Shown piece after piece: positions 41,574 through 49,315 of a DNA stretch of 64,000 bases. The translations under genes and the position numbers were made by a program. Source of the DNA: Vibrio scophthalmi LMG 19158 (GTDB lineage: Bacteria; Pseudomonadota; Gammaproteobacteria; Enterobacterales; Vibrionaceae); the NCBI RefSeq assembly GCF_000222585.1, contig NZ_AFWE01000226.1, positions 1-64,000 on the forward strand, read 5' to 3'. Under the pieces are notes generated by a model. The model worked only from the letters and a program-made list of their open reading frames with translations. It was not told the origin of the DNA and searched no databases. Each line of letters starts with the position of its first letter. The stretch's first letter is position 1.

Positions 41574-41959
41574 CGCTCAATATCTACCCAATAGGTGTTT
41601 GATGCGTTGATGCGTAATGAGTTGATGCTGAATAAATTCGCGAATAACGGCTTTTCTAGGGTTGGTGTGGTGTAATAAAAGTAACGAGTGACACCTCATC
41701 CACTCCTTGTTTTAAGTGATTTTTATTCGGCTGATGCCTAATCACTCACCTATCATGGTGGGCATAACAGTATGGGGGACGGGATTTTTATTTGCCCCCA
41801 AACGAGATGCGGTCTAGAATCGACAGCGCAAACGATAAAAAAATAATGAATTAAATACAAACCGCTGTAATCAAGCGGTTTTTGTGTTTTTAATACTTTC
41901 TGCCAAATTATTCTGATATGTGAATACCGCCGTGGCAGCTAAAGATAGGACAACCCCTT
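41574..41959. promoter_or_regulatory. Structured spacer between torD and purR
   Basis: A 386-bp region with several inverted repeats: AGTGATT (41715-41721) with AATCACT (41740-41746), and a TGGGGG/CCCCCA pair around 41774-41800. It ends in a good terminator at 41859-41881, about 80 bp before purR. No protein frame was found. GCGCAAACG near 41826 recalls half of a PurR operator. It may hold a small RNA or a purR leader. Confidence 0.4.
41859..41881 (+). terminator. Intrinsic terminator upstream of purR
   Basis: AAACCGCT pairs with AGCGGTTT around a 7-nt loop, followed by TTTTGTGTTTTT. It may end the torD transcript or an unannotated transcript of the spacer. Confidence 0.8.
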
Positions 41960-42964
41960 ATGGCCACTATTAAAGACGTTGCTCGCCTTGCTGGCGTATC
42001 AACCACTACTGTTTCACACGTGATCAATAAAACTCGCTTTGTCGCAGAGACAACGCAAGAGCGCGTGATGGAAGCAGTGAAAGAGCTGAACTATGCACCA
42101 AGTGCCGTTGCTCGTAGCCTAAAATGCAATACGACTCGTACCATTGGTATGCTAGTAACTCAATCTACTAACCTATTCTTCTCTGAAGTAATTGATGGCG
42201 TCGAGAGCTACTGTTACCGCCAAGGCTACACACTGATCCTATGTAACACTGGTGGTATCTACGAGAAACAACGCGACTACATTCGCATGCTCGCAGAAAA
42301 ACGCGTTGATGGTATTTTGGTGATGTGTTCTGACTTAACAGAAGAACTGAGCGAAATGCTCAACAACCACAAAGACATTCCTAAAGTTGTGATGGATTGG
42401 GGCCCTGAGACCTCTCAAGCAGACAACATCATCGACAACTCAGAAGAAGGTGGCTACCTAGCAACGAAATTCTTGATCGACCACGGTCACAAAGACATCG
42501 CTTGCCTAAGCGGTCATTTTGAAAAAGCGGTTTGCCAAGAGCGTATCCAAGGCTTTAAACGTGCGATGAACCAAGCACAACTTGAAGTTAACGAAGATTG
42601 GATTCTTGAAGGTAACTTTGAGTGTGACACGGCCGTATTGGCCGCCGACCAACTCGTTGCGATGGACAAACGCCCGACGGCTGTATTCTGCTTCAATGAC
42701 ACCATGGCATTAGGCCTAATGAGCCGTCTGCAACAAAAAGGCATTCGCGTGCCAGAAGACATCTCAGTGATCGGCTACGACAACATCGAATTGGCAGAGT
42801 ATTTCTCTCCACCACTGACGACAGTTCACCAACCAAAGCGTCGTGTTGGTAAAAACGCATTCGAAATTCTGCTAGAGCGCATTAAAGATAAAGAACACGA
42901 AAAACGCGTGTTTGAGATGCATCCAGAAATCGTTGAGCGTAGCACCGTTGCAAGAATCGACTAA
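41960..42964 (+). CDS. purR: PurR, purine repressor (LacI family)
   Basis: A 334-residue LacI-family repressor. The DNA-binding headpiece [20 protein letters not shown] and hinge helix [10 protein letters not shown] are those of PurR; the effector domain has the hypoxanthine/guanine-binding context CNTGG, MVMDWG-like VVMDWGP and [15 protein letters not shown]. It represses purine biosynthesis genes when hypoxanthine or guanine is bound. A weak hairpin without T-run follows the stop (42984-43010). Confidence 0.95.
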   Translation: MATIKDVARLAGVSTTTVSHVINKTRFVAETTQERVMEAVKELNYAPSAVARSLKCNTTRTIGMLVTQSTNLFFSEVIDGVESYCYRQGYTLILCNTGGIYEKQRDYIRMLAEKRVDGILVMCSDLTEELSEMLNNHKDIPKVVMDWGPETSQADNIIDNSEEGGYLATKFLIDHGHKDIACLSGHFEKAVCQERIQGFKRAMNQAQLEVNEDWILEGNFECDTAVLAADQLVAMDKRPTAVFCFNDTMALGLMSRLQQKGIRVPEDISVIGYDNIELAEYFSPPLTTVHQPKRRVGKNAFEILLERIKDKEHEKRVFEMHPEIVERSTVARID

Positions 42965-43114
42965 GTTAATGATTCAATAAAGATTAGCCGAGGGGCAATC
43001 CTTCGGCTAAAGCCTCATAAATGAAAGTTATTCTTGCATAAAGATCACAATTATCCCATATTAATAGACTACTTCCTGACAGAAGTAATTTAATCTTTAG
43101 CAGAGCAAATTAAG

Positions 43115-43206
43115 TCACGCACAGGGCAAACCAAACTGAAAAGTTGGGACGCAAAGCCACCGACCTAAACATTGTAATGATGTACGGCAGCGGGGTTACC
43201 GATGGT
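43115..43206 (+). ncRNA. Cyclic-di-GMP class I riboswitch (GEMM-I), Vc2-like
   Basis: The aptamer core is unmistakable: CACGCACAGGGCAAACC (43116-43132), a P2 hairpin with a GAAA tetraloop, GGGACGCAAAGCC, a CCTAAAC tetraloop-receptor strand in P3, and the closing GCGGGGTTACCGATGG at 43190-43205. It closely resembles Vc2 of V. cholerae, which precedes tfoY in the same place. The leader carries no obvious intrinsic terminator; a short stem of TCTCGG (43262-43267) with CCGAGA (43298-43303) may mask the ribosome-binding site of tfoY. Confidence 0.96.
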
Positions 43207-43312
43207 AGAAATGCAACACGTTAACTGATTACTCTCCAGAAATCTGCATTGACTGCTATTCTCTCGGACCTGATTTGGTGGCGTATATACACATACACCG
43301 AGAAAGTACTGA

Positions 43313-43906
43313 ATGGATAAACCAATACTTAAAGACTCTATGAGGCTTTTTGAGCCCTTAGGTCGGATTAAATCTCGCTCTATGTTTGGTGGGTTCGGCA
43401 TTTTTGCAGACGACACAATGTTTGCATTGGTTGTACACGACAAGCTTCATATTCGTGCCGACGATGCCCTTACTGAGCAGTTTAAGCAACAAGGATTAGA
43501 ACCGTACGTGTATCACAAACGAGGCTTCCCTGTTGTTACTAAATATTTTGCTTTAAGTGAAGAGTGGTACCAAGACAGTGCAAAAACACTGCAAACGGCT
43601 ACCGATGCACTCTCTCTCGCTAAGCAAGAAAAGAGCACTCAAGCGAAAACAAAACCAACTCGTATTAAAGATCTACCAAACTTGCGTCTTGCAACTGAAC
43701 GTATGCTGAAAAAAGCCGGTATCGAATCAGTTGAGAATTTAGAACAAGTGGGTTCAGTTCAAGCATACAAAGCCATTCAAGCCTCACATGATACCCAGGT
43801 GAGTTTAGAGTTGCTTTGGGCACTTGAAGGCGCAATTAAAGGCACGCATTGGTCCGTCGTTCCTCAAGCTCGCCGCCAAGAACTGATGTCTCGCCTTGAG
43901 CATTGA
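43313..43906 (+). CDS. tfoY: TfoY, TfoX/Sxy-family regulator
   Basis: A 197-residue TfoX-family protein: N-terminal domain (about 10-105; [40 protein letters not shown]) and C-terminal helical domain (about 115-195; [33 protein letters not shown]). The call TfoY rather than TfoX rests on the c-di-GMP riboswitch and the purR neighbour, as at the V. cholerae tfoY locus. In Vibrio, TfoY affects motility and type VI secretion. Translation is probably c-di-GMP controlled. AGAAAG is the only weak ribosome-binding site. Confidence 0.9.
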   Translation: MDKPILKDSMRLFEPLGRIKSRSMFGGFGIFADDTMFALVVHDKLHIRADDALTEQFKQQGLEPYVYHKRGFPVVTKYFALSEEWYQDSAKTLQTATDALSLAKQEKSTQAKTKPTRIKDLPNLRLATERMLKKAGIESVENLEQVGSVQAYKAIQASHDTQVSLELLWALEGAIKGTHWSVVPQARRQELMSRLEH

Positions 43907-43930
43907 TTTAGAAAATGAATAAATTGAATT

Positions 43931-43953
43931 AAGCCAGCCATTGTTGCTGGCTT
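43931..43953 (+). terminator. Intrinsic terminator of tfoY
   Basis: AAGCCAGC pairs with GCTGGCTT around 7 nt, followed by a long T-run, 25 bp past the stop. Confidence 0.88.
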
Positions 43954-44120
43954 TTTTTTTGAAATTTTTTGCGTGCTTTGAAGTTCCTATATAAAACAAC
44001 GAGCAAAGAACCGTATTCATGACTGAACGATGCAACAATACGATCGTAAGATGCGTATCTAAGATAGTGAAATTATCGCGCTATAAAATAGATATCTACC
44101 AGAGATAAGTGAGAACCAAG

Positions 44121-44825
44121 ATGAATAAAAAACTGATTTTCGGCCTATTGCTGATTGCCATCATAGCGCTACTTATCACTCAATTTGGCGATCAACTCAC
44201 CCTCGAAAATGCCAAAGCACAACAGGCAGAGTTAGCCTTGTATATTGAGCAGAACTTTGTTCTAGCGGCGGCTGTTTACTTTTTGGCTTATCTTGCGATT
44301 ACGGCCTTTTCGATTCCTGGCGCGGCCGTCGTCACTCTGCTTGGCGCAGCATTATTTGGCTTTTGGGCCAGCTTAATCTTAGTCTCTTTTGCCAGCACGC
44401 TTGGCGCGACACTGGCTTTTCTTAGCAGCCGCTTCTTGCTACGCGATTGGGTACAAAGCAAATTTGGTGACAAACTCTCCGCCATTAATCTAGGGGTGGA
44501 AAAAGATGGCGCGTTCTATCTTTTCTCACTGCGCTTAATTCCGGTCTTCCCATTTTTCTTAATTAACCTACTTATGGGCTTAACCCCGATTTCTACCGCG
44601 CGTTTCTATTTGGTGAGTCAAATCGGTATGCTACCGGGCACTGCGGTGTATCTCAATGCGGGAACCCAATTAGCACAAATTGATTCACTCTCAGGTATTG
44701 TTTCACCTTCGGTATTAGCCTCATTTGCATTGCTTGGCCTGTTCCCGATTGTCGCGAAATGGGTAATGGCTAAAATAAAACAGAGCGACAAAACCTCGAA
44801 CAAGGCGTCTAACGGAGAGGCTTAG
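44121..44825 (+). CDS. TVP38/TMEM64-family membrane protein
   Basis: A 234-residue inner-membrane protein of the TVP38/DedA-like (SNARE-associated/VTT) superfamily. Helix blocks AITAFSIPGAAVVTLLGAALFG, given in part as FSIPGAAVVTLLG, and LRLIPVFPFFLINLLMGLTP with the conserved Arg/Pro motifs support this. Members are implicated in lipid scrambling; the role here is unknown. ATG 44121 is preferred over GTG 44109. Its TAG overlaps the next GTG start by one base. Confidence 0.87.
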   Translation: MNKKLIFGLLLIAIIALLITQFGDQLTLENAKAQQAELALYIEQNFVLAAAVYFLAYLAITAFSIPGAAVVTLLGAALFGFWASLILVSFASTLGATLAFLSSRFLLRDWVQSKFGDKLSAINLGVEKDGAFYLFSLRLIPVFPFFLINLLMGLTPISTARFYLVSQIGMLPGTAVYLNAGTQLAQIDSLSGIVSPSVLASFALLGLFPIVAKWVMAKIKQSDKTSNKASNGEA

Positions 44826-45133
44826 TGAAAATATTTAGTGCAAATAATCCACCACAAGCTCACATTGTCTGTGAGCTTTTGCGTACCAATAATATTGATT
44901 GTGAAGTTCGTGGCGAAGGGATTTTCGGCCTACAAGGTGAGTTGCCCTTTGGTGAAGCAAGTGAACCTTACGTGTGGCTACTCGATAGCAGCCAACAAAA
45001 TAAAGCATACGAAGTTATTACACAGTTTGAGCAGCCACTATCGGCGCCGCCTTGGCATTGTTCAAATTGTGGTGAAGAAAATGAAGGCCAATTTGCTTTA
45101 TGTTGGCAATGCGGAACATCGCACAGTTCCTAG
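44825..45133 (+). CDS. DUF2007 protein with C-terminal zinc ribbon
   Basis: A 102-residue protein: an N-terminal DUF2007 signal-transducing-like fold (MKIFSANNPPQAHIVCELL) and a C-terminal zinc ribbon with CSNCG and CWQCG. Function unknown. GTG start overlapping the TAG of the TVP38 gene (TAGTG) implies translational coupling. In many gammaproteobacteria this small protein accompanies other membrane genes. Confidence 0.8.
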   Translation: MKIFSANNPPQAHIVCELLRTNNIDCEVRGEGIFGLQGELPFGEASEPYVWLLDSSQQNKAYEVITQFEQPLSAPPWHCSNCGEENEGQFALCWQCGTSHSS

Positions 45134-45165
45134 CGTATTTGTCATAAATTTAAACAAGAATAAAC

Positions 45166-45193
45166 GATAAGAGCCAAGTAAAAGGCCCTTATC
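45166..45193 (-). terminator. Possible terminator of the alpha/beta hydrolase gene
   Basis: GATAAGAGCC (45166-45175) and GGCCCTTATC (45184-45193) pair fully on the minus strand if one G-U is allowed. The following T-run is poor, so strength is doubtful. Confidence 0.4.
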
Positions 45194-45205
45194 TGGTGTA
45201 ACAGA

Positions 45206-46009
45206 TTACTTCGCCACAATTTGCTGACGAATAAATTCAATCGAATGCTGATTAAACTCGTCTGGTCGTTCGATATTACATACATGCCCACAGTTTGCGA
45301 TTTCACGTAACTGACTAGAACGGTGCACGGCCACCATCTCTTTGACCGGTTGAATAAACATATAGTCACGATCGCCCATCAAATAAAGCGTCGGGATTGG
45401 CAACTCTTTCTCTTTAAAGTATCGCATGAGCGGATTGACATCTGCCGCCAAAATAAACCAGCGTTTAAACTCTTTTTGGCACAGCTTCTTTGCCTCACGA
45501 ATAAATAGATGCCGCGACTGTTTTTGCGTACGCTGTGGCATCACAATATAAGCAAATAAGCGATACAGCCACATGTAAGGCACGATGTGCTTGCAATAGT
45601 TACCGAGCCTCACCAAAAGCTGTGAACGCGTATTCAAGCGTGTTACAGCGCCTCCTAGCACCATTGACTTAACTCGGTCAGAGGCCAATTCAGCCAAATT
45701 GCGCACGATGATGGTGCCAAGTGACATACCAACAAAGTGAGCTGACTGAATTTTCAAATGATCGAGCACTTGTAAGATATCCAAGGTCACCGTCTTAAAG
45801 GTGTAGCGATTGGTCATGAGATCTTTGAGCAACTGACTCGACTTACCGTGACCACGAAGATCGACCAATAACAAGTTGAAATGGGCTTTGTAAGCTTTGA
45901 TTTGTTTGAACCATATCGATGAACTGCCTCCAGCACCATGGATGAAGACCACCCACTCTTTGCTCGTTGGGTGAGGATAGGTTTTATGAAACAGCAGAGT
46001 ATTGCTCAT
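45206..46009 (-). CDS. Alpha/beta hydrolase
   Basis: A 267-residue alpha/beta-hydrolase-fold enzyme: oxyanion motif HGAGGSSSIW, nucleophile elbow GMSLG (Ser96), acidic residue in YLMGDRDYMF and His in NCGHVCNIERP. Catalytic triad is complete, so an active esterase/lipase-type enzyme is likely; the substrate is unknown. No signal peptide. It stands alone on the minus strand. Confidence 0.85.
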   Translation of the reverse strand: MSNTLLFHKTYPHPTSKEWVVFIHGAGGSSSIWFKQIKAYKAHFNLLLVDLRGHGKSSQLLKDLMTNRYTFKTVTLDILQVLDHLKIQSAHFVGMSLGTIIVRNLAELASDRVKSMVLGGAVTRLNTRSQLLVRLGNYCKHIVPYMWLYRLFAYIVMPQRTQKQSRHLFIREAKKLCQKEFKRWFILAADVNPLMRYFKEKELPIPTLYLMGDRDYMFIQPVKEMVAVHRSSQLREIANCGHVCNIERPDEFNQHSIEFIRQQIVAK

Positions 46010-46118
46010 CTATGAGAATTGATTTGGTTTCTATTAGGGATTGGCAGACTACCATAAAGTCATGAAATCTTAATTCAGCTTCGGTCAATTTATGAGGGGT
46101 TGCGACGAGAAAAGTGTA

Positions 46119-46144
46119 AAAAAGGCGTCACTAGACGCCTTTTT
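46119..46144 (-). terminator. Terminator of glgC-glgA
   Basis: AAAAAGGCGTC pairs with GACGCCTTTTT around ACTA, and the minus strand continues into a T-run; it lies 66 bp past the glgA stop. Confidence 0.85.
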
Positions 46145-46210
46145 AGTCAACCACGTTCAAGGTTTAATGCAAAAGTTAACGAAATGAATCATCCTTTCGT
46201 TTGGTTTTAC

Positions 46211-47668
46211 TTAGCGTAACGCTGCGTGATAGAGCGACAGATATTCATCCGCAGCTTGTTTCCAACAAAATTTTTGCTCCATCGCATACAGCTGCACTCG
46301 TCTCATCTCTGCTGGGTTTTGCGTGTACAGCAGCAATGAACGTTGCATGATGCTCAGCAATTCCAACGGTTCTGGTTGTTCAAAAACGAAACCCGTCGCT
46401 TGCTCTGGTGCACTATCGTAGTCAATCACGCTATCTTTCAAGCCCCCTACTGCACGCACAATCGGCAACGTACCGTAAGCCATGCTGTAGATCTGATTTA
46501 GTCCACAAGGTTCAAACTCAGAAGGCATCAGGAAGAAATCTGCCCCAGCTTCAACCCAGTGAGCCAACTCATTGTCGTACGCTTCAACAAAGGCGAACTT
46601 TTCACTGTAGCGTTCTGCAATCGCTTTGAGTTGATAAGCGAGTTTAGGATCACCCGTACCGACAATCACAACCTGCACGTCAAGTTTCAAAAATCGCTCA
46701 AGAATCGGGATCAAATATTGCACCCCTTTCTGATTGGTCAAACGACAAACCATGCCATACATCGCGATGTCATTTTCAGGCAAACCAACACGTTGCTGAA
46801 GCGCGTTTTTACTCGCTTTTTTGCCTTTCAACATGCTCTGCTTGTTGGCTTTGAAATTCACCGGCAAATAATGATCCGTCTCCGGACTCCATGCACTGTA
46901 ATCACAACCATTTAGGATCCCCACCAAGTCGGCAGAACGCGCTTGAAACTCCTTGGCCATGCCATGGCTGCCAAGTTCCGTTTGCAGCTCTTGCGCATAG
47001 GTCGGACTGACGGCATTGATTTTATCTGCCGTCATCACTCCAGCTTTCAGCATCGTAATATGACTATTACTCACCGCAGCATCAGGAGCGTAATGCACTT
47101 GCATCTCAGGTAAAGAATGGACTTCTTCATAACTGAACACACCTTTAAATACCGCATTATGAATTGAAATAATGCTCTTAGTATTGGCAAAGTATGGGCA
47201 TTCAGCATAACGATGTTTGAGCAAATATGGCACAAAGCCAGTATGCCAGTCATTGGCGTGCACGATATCTGGTTGAAAACCGAGCTTGGCCAGCATATCC
47301 AAACTCGCGGCACTAAAAAAGGCAAAACGCTCACCGTTATCTGGATAGGCTTGGTTGTACTCTGAGTACATTTCATCACGACTAAAATACTGATCGCACT
47401 CGATGGCATAGACGGGAGTTTCACCAACCGACAACTGGCGCACTTTATAAGGTGTATGAGGCCAATGTTCTAACTGCGTTTCCAATAAAATTGGCGCTTG
47501 GTCGACATCGGCGATTTTGCGATACGCCGGTATCGCAACTCGCACATCTTGCCCCATTGAACGCAAAGCTTCAGGCAGTGCCTTGGCGACATCCGCCAAG
47601 CCACCGCTTTTGATCAAACCATCAATTTCTGATGCAACAAAAAGAATCGACAATTGCTTAGTAGCCAA
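46211..47668 (-). CDS. glgA: Glycogen synthase GlgA
   Basis: A 485-residue GT5-family glucosyltransferase extending alpha-1,4-glucan from ADP-glucose. The ADP-glucose-binding N-terminal motif is present as IKSGGLADVAKALPEAL (Ser where many have Thr), HANDWHTGFVPYLLKH follows, and the C-terminal domain has PSEFEPCGLNQIYSMAYGT. Its start overlaps the glgC end by 11 bp, so the two are co-expressed. Confidence 0.96.
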   Translation of the reverse strand: MATKQLSILFVASEIDGLIKSGGLADVAKALPEALRSMGQDVRVAIPAYRKIADVDQAPILLETQLEHWPHTPYKVRQLSVGETPVYAIECDQYFSRDEMYSEYNQAYPDNGERFAFFSAASLDMLAKLGFQPDIVHANDWHTGFVPYLLKHRYAECPYFANTKSIISIHNAVFKGVFSYEEVHSLPEMQVHYAPDAAVSNSHITMLKAGVMTADKINAVSPTYAQELQTELGSHGMAKEFQARSADLVGILNGCDYSAWSPETDHYLPVNFKANKQSMLKGKKASKNALQQRVGLPENDIAMYGMVCRLTNQKGVQYLIPILERFLKLDVQVVIVGTGDPKLAYQLKAIAERYSEKFAFVEAYDNELAHWVEAGADFFLMPSEFEPCGLNQIYSMAYGTLPIVRAVGGLKDSVIDYDSAPEQATGFVFEQPEPLELLSIMQRSLLLYTQNPAEMRRVQLYAMEQKFCWKQAADEYLSLYHAALR

Positions 47669-48875
47669 CTTTGACTCCTTTCGGGATCACCACAATGCCT
47701 TCGTCCGAGACATGGAAGTGCTTACGGTCTTCTTTTAGATTCACACCCACTTGTGTACCCGGTGCAATATCTACGTCTTTATCAATGATCACACGGCGTA
47801 ACACACAACCTTCACCGATTTTGACATCACCAAGTAGAATACTTTCACTGATGTCACACGCAGACGCGATATTGCTGCGGAAACCCAACACTGATTTTTC
47901 TATTCTTGAACCACGCACCAAACTGCCATTACAAACCAAACTATCAATGATTTGTACACGGCCGTTATCACAGTCAGTAAATGTGGCAGGTGGCAATGGC
48001 GGGTAGTACGTGTGCAGCGGCCATTTACGGTTATACAGCGAGAATGGGGCATCTTTGTGCAACAAATCCATGTGCGCTTCCCAGTACGCATGGATGGTAC
48101 CAACATCACGCCAGTACACTTCTTCTTTTTCACCAGTAATTTGGTTAGTGCTGAAATCGTAAACGAACACATCGCCGCGCGGGAACATCTTTGGAATGAT
48201 GTCTTTGCCAAAGTCGTGTGACGAATCAGGATTGTCCGCATCTTCAATCAATTCAGCGAACAGCGTTGCTGCTTCAAAGACGTAGTTACCCATCGAAACC
48301 AGTGCAAAGCCAGGATCCCCAGGAATTGACTTAGGATTTTGCGGTTTTTCTTCAAAACCGACCATACGCCCTTCCGTATCTACTTCAATTACCCCAAATT
48401 GTGAGGCTTGATCGAGTGGCATACGCAGTGCAGAAACCGTCAGTGCCGCTTCTTTCTTTTGGTGGAAATCAAGCATCTGCTTGATGTCCATTTTGTAGAT
48501 ATGATCAGAACCAAAAATACACACTTGTTCAGGTTCTGCCAGTTCCATAAAGCGTAAGTTTTGGTAGATAGCATCTGCCGTGCCTTCATACCAACGTTTC
48601 CCCGTACGCATTTGCGCAGGGATAGGATCGATAAAACGGTCAGTGATGCCGTTAATATTCCATCCTTTTTTTAAGTGGTGAAACAACGATTGAGACTTGA
48701 ACTGAGTTAACACATAAATGCGCATAAGATCAGCATTGATAAAATTGTTCAGCGCGAAATCAATAAGGCGGTAACTACCACCGAAAGGAACCGAAGGTTT
48801 ACTCCGAGACTCAGTTAAAGGACGCAGTCTTGAGCCCTCACCACCAGCAAGGATCATTCCTAATACACCAGCCAT
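47658..48875 (-). CDS. glgC: Glucose-1-phosphate adenylyltransferase GlgC
   Basis: A 405-residue ADP-glucose pyrophosphorylase, the committed step of glycogen synthesis. The nucleotidyltransferase motif GGEGSRLRPLTESRSKPSVP is at the N-terminus, with YRLIDFALNNF, FGSDHIYKMD and the C-terminal left-handed beta-helix (SILLGDVKIGEGC, VIIDKDVDIAPGTQ). It is first in glgCA. A CRP-like site lies upstream at 49151. Confidence 0.96.
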   Translation of the reverse strand: MAGVLGMILAGGEGSRLRPLTESRSKPSVPFGGSYRLIDFALNNFINADLMRIYVLTQFKSQSLFHHLKKGWNINGITDRFIDPIPAQMRTGKRWYEGTADAIYQNLRFMELAEPEQVCIFGSDHIYKMDIKQMLDFHQKKEAALTVSALRMPLDQASQFGVIEVDTEGRMVGFEEKPQNPKSIPGDPGFALVSMGNYVFEAATLFAELIEDADNPDSSHDFGKDIIPKMFPRGDVFVYDFSTNQITGEKEEVYWRDVGTIHAYWEAHMDLLHKDAPFSLYNRKWPLHTYYPPLPPATFTDCDNGRVQIIDSLVCNGSLVRGSRIEKSVLGFRSNIASACDISESILLGDVKIGEGCVLRRVIIDKDVDIAPGTQVGVNLKEDRKHFHVSDEGIVVIPKGVKVGY

Positions 48876-49150
48876 TCGTTATTCTCCATATTATTTTTTA
48901 TCGTTCGATGCCTAATCTTGGCACCTTTATTCCCTAGTTTGAGCAGCTATAAAAATTCGTTCGGTGTTACGCGGTGTCGCTCCCCCTTATTGATGTGCAA
49001 GTTATTGGTTATAAATTATCGTATCTGACAAAGATTACAATTTTAAATACGCTATACCGGCAAATGCTCACAGGTTACTTAATCACCACCTGACCTAGCT
49101 CACACATTTGGTAACATTTATCAAAACAATTAACATCTTGAAAACAAGAA

Positions 49151-49166
49151 TGTGATTTGCCTCGCA
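49151..49166 (+). promoter_or_regulatory. CRP-like binding site upstream of glgC
   Basis: TGTGA-TTTGCC-TCGCA agrees with the CRP consensus TGTGA-N6-TCACA at nine of ten defined bases. It lies 276 bp upstream of the glgC start. CRP activation of glgCA is known in E. coli; here it is inferred. A weaker copy (CCTGA-CCTAGC-TCACA, eight of ten) is at 49089. Confidence 0.45.
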
Positions 49167-49271
49167 GGCTACTGAGCAATTTAACAATAACCATCTCGCT
49201 TTGGGTTATCAGCCGAAAAACCACACTCTTTCCTCACACACTGTGTTAACAAATTAATATGACAGGCATAA

Positions 49272-49299
49272 AAAAAGCAGCGATTACTCGCTGCTTTTT
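49272..49299 (-). terminator. Terminator of topA
   Basis: A 12-bp stem AAAAAGCAGCGA / TCGCTGCTTTTT around TTAC with a T-run on the minus strand, 17 bp past the topA stop. Confidence 0.88.
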
Positions 49300-49315
49300 C
49301 AATTCAATCTAATGA

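Larger units (their letters stand above)
48876..49315. promoter_or_regulatory. glgC upstream region
   Basis: A 440-bp spacer between glgC and the 3' end of topA. Apart from the topA terminator (49272-49299) it holds the glgCA promoter and two CRP-like sites (49089-49104 and 49151-49166). The far distance of the sites from the glgC start implies a long leader or a distant promoter. No coding frame was seen. Confidence 0.5.

Noticed and set aside
41824-41842. GCGCAAACG considered as a PurR operator in front of purR
   Set aside because: Only the left half fits the PurR consensus; the right half is A-rich.
42984-43010. Hairpin TTAGCCGA/TCGGCTAA after purR considered as a terminator
   Set aside because: No T-run follows the stem, so it was not called as an intrinsic terminator.
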